The position numbers and the translations under genes are program-made. Under the pieces are notes generated by a model. It was not told the DNA's origin and made no database searches. It saw nothing but the letters and a program-made list of their open reading frames with translations. Positions 62,263 to 64,000 of a DNA stretch of 64,000 bases are shown piece after piece. The stretch comes from Terrabacter terrigena (GTDB taxonomy: Bacteria; Actinomycetota; Actinomycetes; Actinomycetales; Dermatophilaceae), in assembly GCF_042676085.1 (NCBI RefSeq), contig NZ_JBHTKH010000006.1:214653-278652 (forward strand). Direction: 5' to 3'. Positions within the stretch are counted from its first letter, which is position 1, and each line of letters begins with the position of its first letter.

Positions 62263-63092
62263 CCGACTCGTTCCCGGGGCGGTCCCGTCGGCTCGATGAC
62301 GCCTTCCTGACGGCGGGCTCGTCGTCCTTCACCGAGTTCGTCTCCGCCTACCGCCCCGAGCTGCTGCCCACGGGCCGGCGCCTGCCCTCGGGCACCAGCA
62401 TCGAGGCACCGCACGGCACGACGATCGTCAGCCTGCTCTACGACGGGGGCGCCCTCATGGCCGGCGACCGCCGCGCCACGATGGGCAACGTCATCGCCAA
62501 CCGCGACATGGAGAAGGTCTTCGCCGCCGACGAGTACAGCGTCGTGGGCATCGCCGGAACGGCGGGCATCGCCATCGAGCTGGTCCGGCTCTACCAGGTC
62601 GAGCTCGAGCACTACGAGAAGATCGAGGGCGCGATCATGTCGCTCGAGGGCAAGGCCAACCGCCTCGCCTCGATGATCCGTGGCAACCTGGCCCTCGCGA
62701 TGCAGGGCCTGACGGTGGTGCCGACGTATGCCGGCTTCGACCTCGAGTCGGCGACGGGCCGGATCTACTCCTACGACGTCACCGGCGGCTGCTACGTCGA
62801 GGGCGGACACCACTCGACCGGCTCCGGTTCGGTCTTCGCGCGCGGCGCGCTGAAGAAGCTCTGGAGGCCGGGCCTCGAGGAGCAGCAGGCCGTGTCGGTC
62901 GCCATCGAGGCGCTCTACGACGCCGCCGACGACGACTCGGCCACTGGCGGCCCCGACCTCGGCCGGCAGATCTGGCCGACCGTCGCGCTCGTCGACCACG
63001 CCGGTGCCCGGTTCGTGGCCCAGGACGTCCTCGAGGGGCACGTCGAGCGGGTCGTCGCCGCGCGTCGTGACAACCCGGGAGGCGCCCGATGA
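62259..63092 (+). CDS. prcB: 20S proteasome beta subunit
   Basis: A 277-residue proteolytic subunit. A propeptide of 53 residues ends in APHG, and cleavage before Thr54 (TTIVSLLYDGG) exposes the catalytic N-terminal threonine. The catalytic Asp and Lys are in MAGDRRAT and NRDMEKVF, and SGSVFARG is the conserved late motif. The GTG start overlaps the pup stop, and the end overlaps prcA, so the three genes are translated as one unit. Confidence 0.97.
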   Translation: MTDSFPGRSRRLDDAFLTAGSSSFTEFVSAYRPELLPTGRRLPSGTSIEAPHGTTIVSLLYDGGALMAGDRRATMGNVIANRDMEKVFAADEYSVVGIAGTAGIAIELVRLYQVELEHYEKIEGAIMSLEGKANRLASMIRGNLALAMQGLTVVPTYAGFDLESATGRIYSYDVTGGCYVEGGHHSTGSGSVFARGALKKLWRPGLEEQQAVSVAIEALYDAADDDSATGGPDLGRQIWPTVALVDHAGARFVAQDVLEGHVERVVAARRDNPGGAR

Positions 63093-63922
63093 GCATGCCG
63101 TTCTACGTCCCGCCCGAGCAGGTCATGAAGGACCGGGCCGACTTCGCGCGCAAGGGAATCGCCCGCGGACGGTCGGTCGTGGTCGTCGGCTACGACCGGG
63201 GTGTCGCATTCGTCGCCGAGAACCCGTCCCGGGCGCTGCACAAGGTGTCCGAGATCTACGACCGCATCGCCTTCGCGGCCGTCGGCCGCTACAACGAGTT
63301 CGAGAGCCTGCGCGTCGCCGGCATCCGCTACGCCGACCTGCGCGGCTACTCCTACGACCGCACCGACGTCACGGCCCGGGCGCTGGCCAACACCTACGCG
63401 CAGACGCTGGGCGCGGTCTTCACGCAGGAGTCCAAGCCGTTCGAGATCGAGATCGTGGTGGCGGAGGTGGGCGCCGACAGCGACGCCGACCAGATCTTCC
63501 GGCTCACCTACGACGGCTCCGTCGCCGATGAACGAGCCTTCGTGGTGATGGGCGGTGCCAGCGACGCGGCCGAGGAGCGGCTGGGCACCTCCTGGCGTCC
63601 CGGCATGACCCTGGGCGAGGTCCTGCGTCTCGCCGTCGACGTGCTCGGCGCCGGCGACAACGGCGAGCGCCGCGCGCTCGACGCCGGGCAGCTCGAGGTG
63701 GCGGTCCTCGACCGCGACCGTCCGCGCCGGTCGTTCCGCCGCATCGTCGGCCCGCTGCTCGCGAGGCTGATCGAGCCGCGCGAGACGAGCGACGCCCCCG
63801 CGGAGTCGCTCGGTGGCCCCACCGGTCCGACCTCGGAGGCCTCGCCCGACGGAGCCGACGCAGCCACCGCCGCCGACGCGCCGCCTGCGGGCGACGAGCC
63901 CGACCGCCCGTCCGATCCCTAG
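63089..63922 (+). CDS. prcA: 20S proteasome alpha subunit
   Basis: A 277-residue non-catalytic ring subunit. It begins MPFYVPPEQVMKDRADFARKGIARGRS, the actinobacterial PrcA N-terminus that gates the pore, and has VAENPSRALHKVSEIYDRIAFAAVGRYNEFE, cited here as two pieces (VAENPSRALHKVSEIYDRI and AFAAVGRYNEFE). The last 45 residues are an acidic Ala/Pro/Gly tail. The ATG overlaps the prcB stop (ATGA). It probably ends the operon. Confidence 0.96.
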   Translation: MSMPFYVPPEQVMKDRADFARKGIARGRSVVVVGYDRGVAFVAENPSRALHKVSEIYDRIAFAAVGRYNEFESLRVAGIRYADLRGYSYDRTDVTARALANTYAQTLGAVFTQESKPFEIEIVVAEVGADSDADQIFRLTYDGSVADERAFVVMGGASDAAEERLGTSWRPGMTLGEVLRLAVDVLGAGDNGERRALDAGQLEVAVLDRDRPRRSFRRIVGPLLARLIEPRETSDAPAESLGGPTGPTSEASPDGADAATAADAPPAGDEPDRPSDP

Positions 63923-63976
63923 GTGTGATGCCCAGTCACGTTGGTCGAGTCAGTGTGACGACACGATCTGACCTTC

Positions 63977-64000
63977 ATGGCAGATGAAGACCTCCCGGTG
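63977..64000 (+). CDS. possible start of the next gene, cut by the window edge
   Basis: An ATG at 63977 opens a frame reading MADEDLPV before the window ends. CGATCT lies seven bases upstream and could be a weak -10. Eight codons are too few to identify the protein. Confidence 0.25.

Overview
The window is chromosomal DNA of a high-GC actinobacterium. The markers are a complete Pup-proteasome locus (mpa, dop, pup, prcB, prcA), mycothiol synthesis (mshC), two F420-type luciferase-like oxidoreductases, actinobacterial glgC/glgA, and DUF families (3090, 3099, 3037, 5703, 5997, 3054) that are typical of actinobacteria. Base composition is roughly 70% GC and nearly every tyrosine codon is TAC. The mix, including a cyanophycin locus, suggests Micrococcales, perhaps Intrasporangiaceae (Tetrasphaera/Janibacter-like); the family is an inference. 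No IS element, prophage gene or CRISPR array was seen.

Layout. 0-2.4 kb: small conserved genes, then the fatty-acid pair fabG-fabI. 2.5-8.7 kb: a storage-polymer locus with a cyanophycin-synthetase-like Mur ligase fused to TPRs, cyanophycin synthetase cphA and cyanophycinase cphB. 8.7-14.3 kb: serB, a ZIP transporter, an F420-type oxidoreductase and the divergent glycogen pair glgC/glgA. 14.6-25.9 kb: PIG-L deacetylase, ABC ATPase, NfeD/SPFH membrane pair, TSUP transporter, SpoU methyltransferase, HipA-like kinase/DUF3037 pair, MFS, two MarR regulators and a hydrolase-DUF5519 fusion. 25.9-27.1 kb: about 1.1 kb without a convincing gene, rich in hairpins, ending in tRNA-Leu(GAG). 27.2-38.9 kb: peptidase, lipoprotein, a polyacidic protein, oxidoreductases, uppP, corA, and the conserved block phosphatase-DUF3090-SCO1664-mshC-PAC2. 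39.3-49.5 kb: metH, a HAD phosphatase, a LysR-like domain with DUF5997, and a MocR-regulated mmsA/aminotransferase cluster that probably degrades beta-alanine or a related omega-amino acid. 49.5-64 kb: RecB-like nuclease, site-2 protease, SSB, trmI and the Pup-proteasome locus, which is interrupted by DUF3054, an atypical PRPP synthetase, a frameshifted alpha/beta hydrolase and a large flippase-like membrane protein.

Two signals run through the whole window. First, 29 protein genes carry a TANNNT -10 hexamer only 6-8 bases before the start codon, the signature of leaderless transcripts; I used it to fix many starts. Second, the 9-mer CGTATGCCG (or its complement) occurs 19 times, plus five 8-base matches, far above expectation. 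It is concentrated in intergenic DNA and once forms a perfect 26-bp palindrome. I recognise no known function for it, and it is the most unusual observation here.
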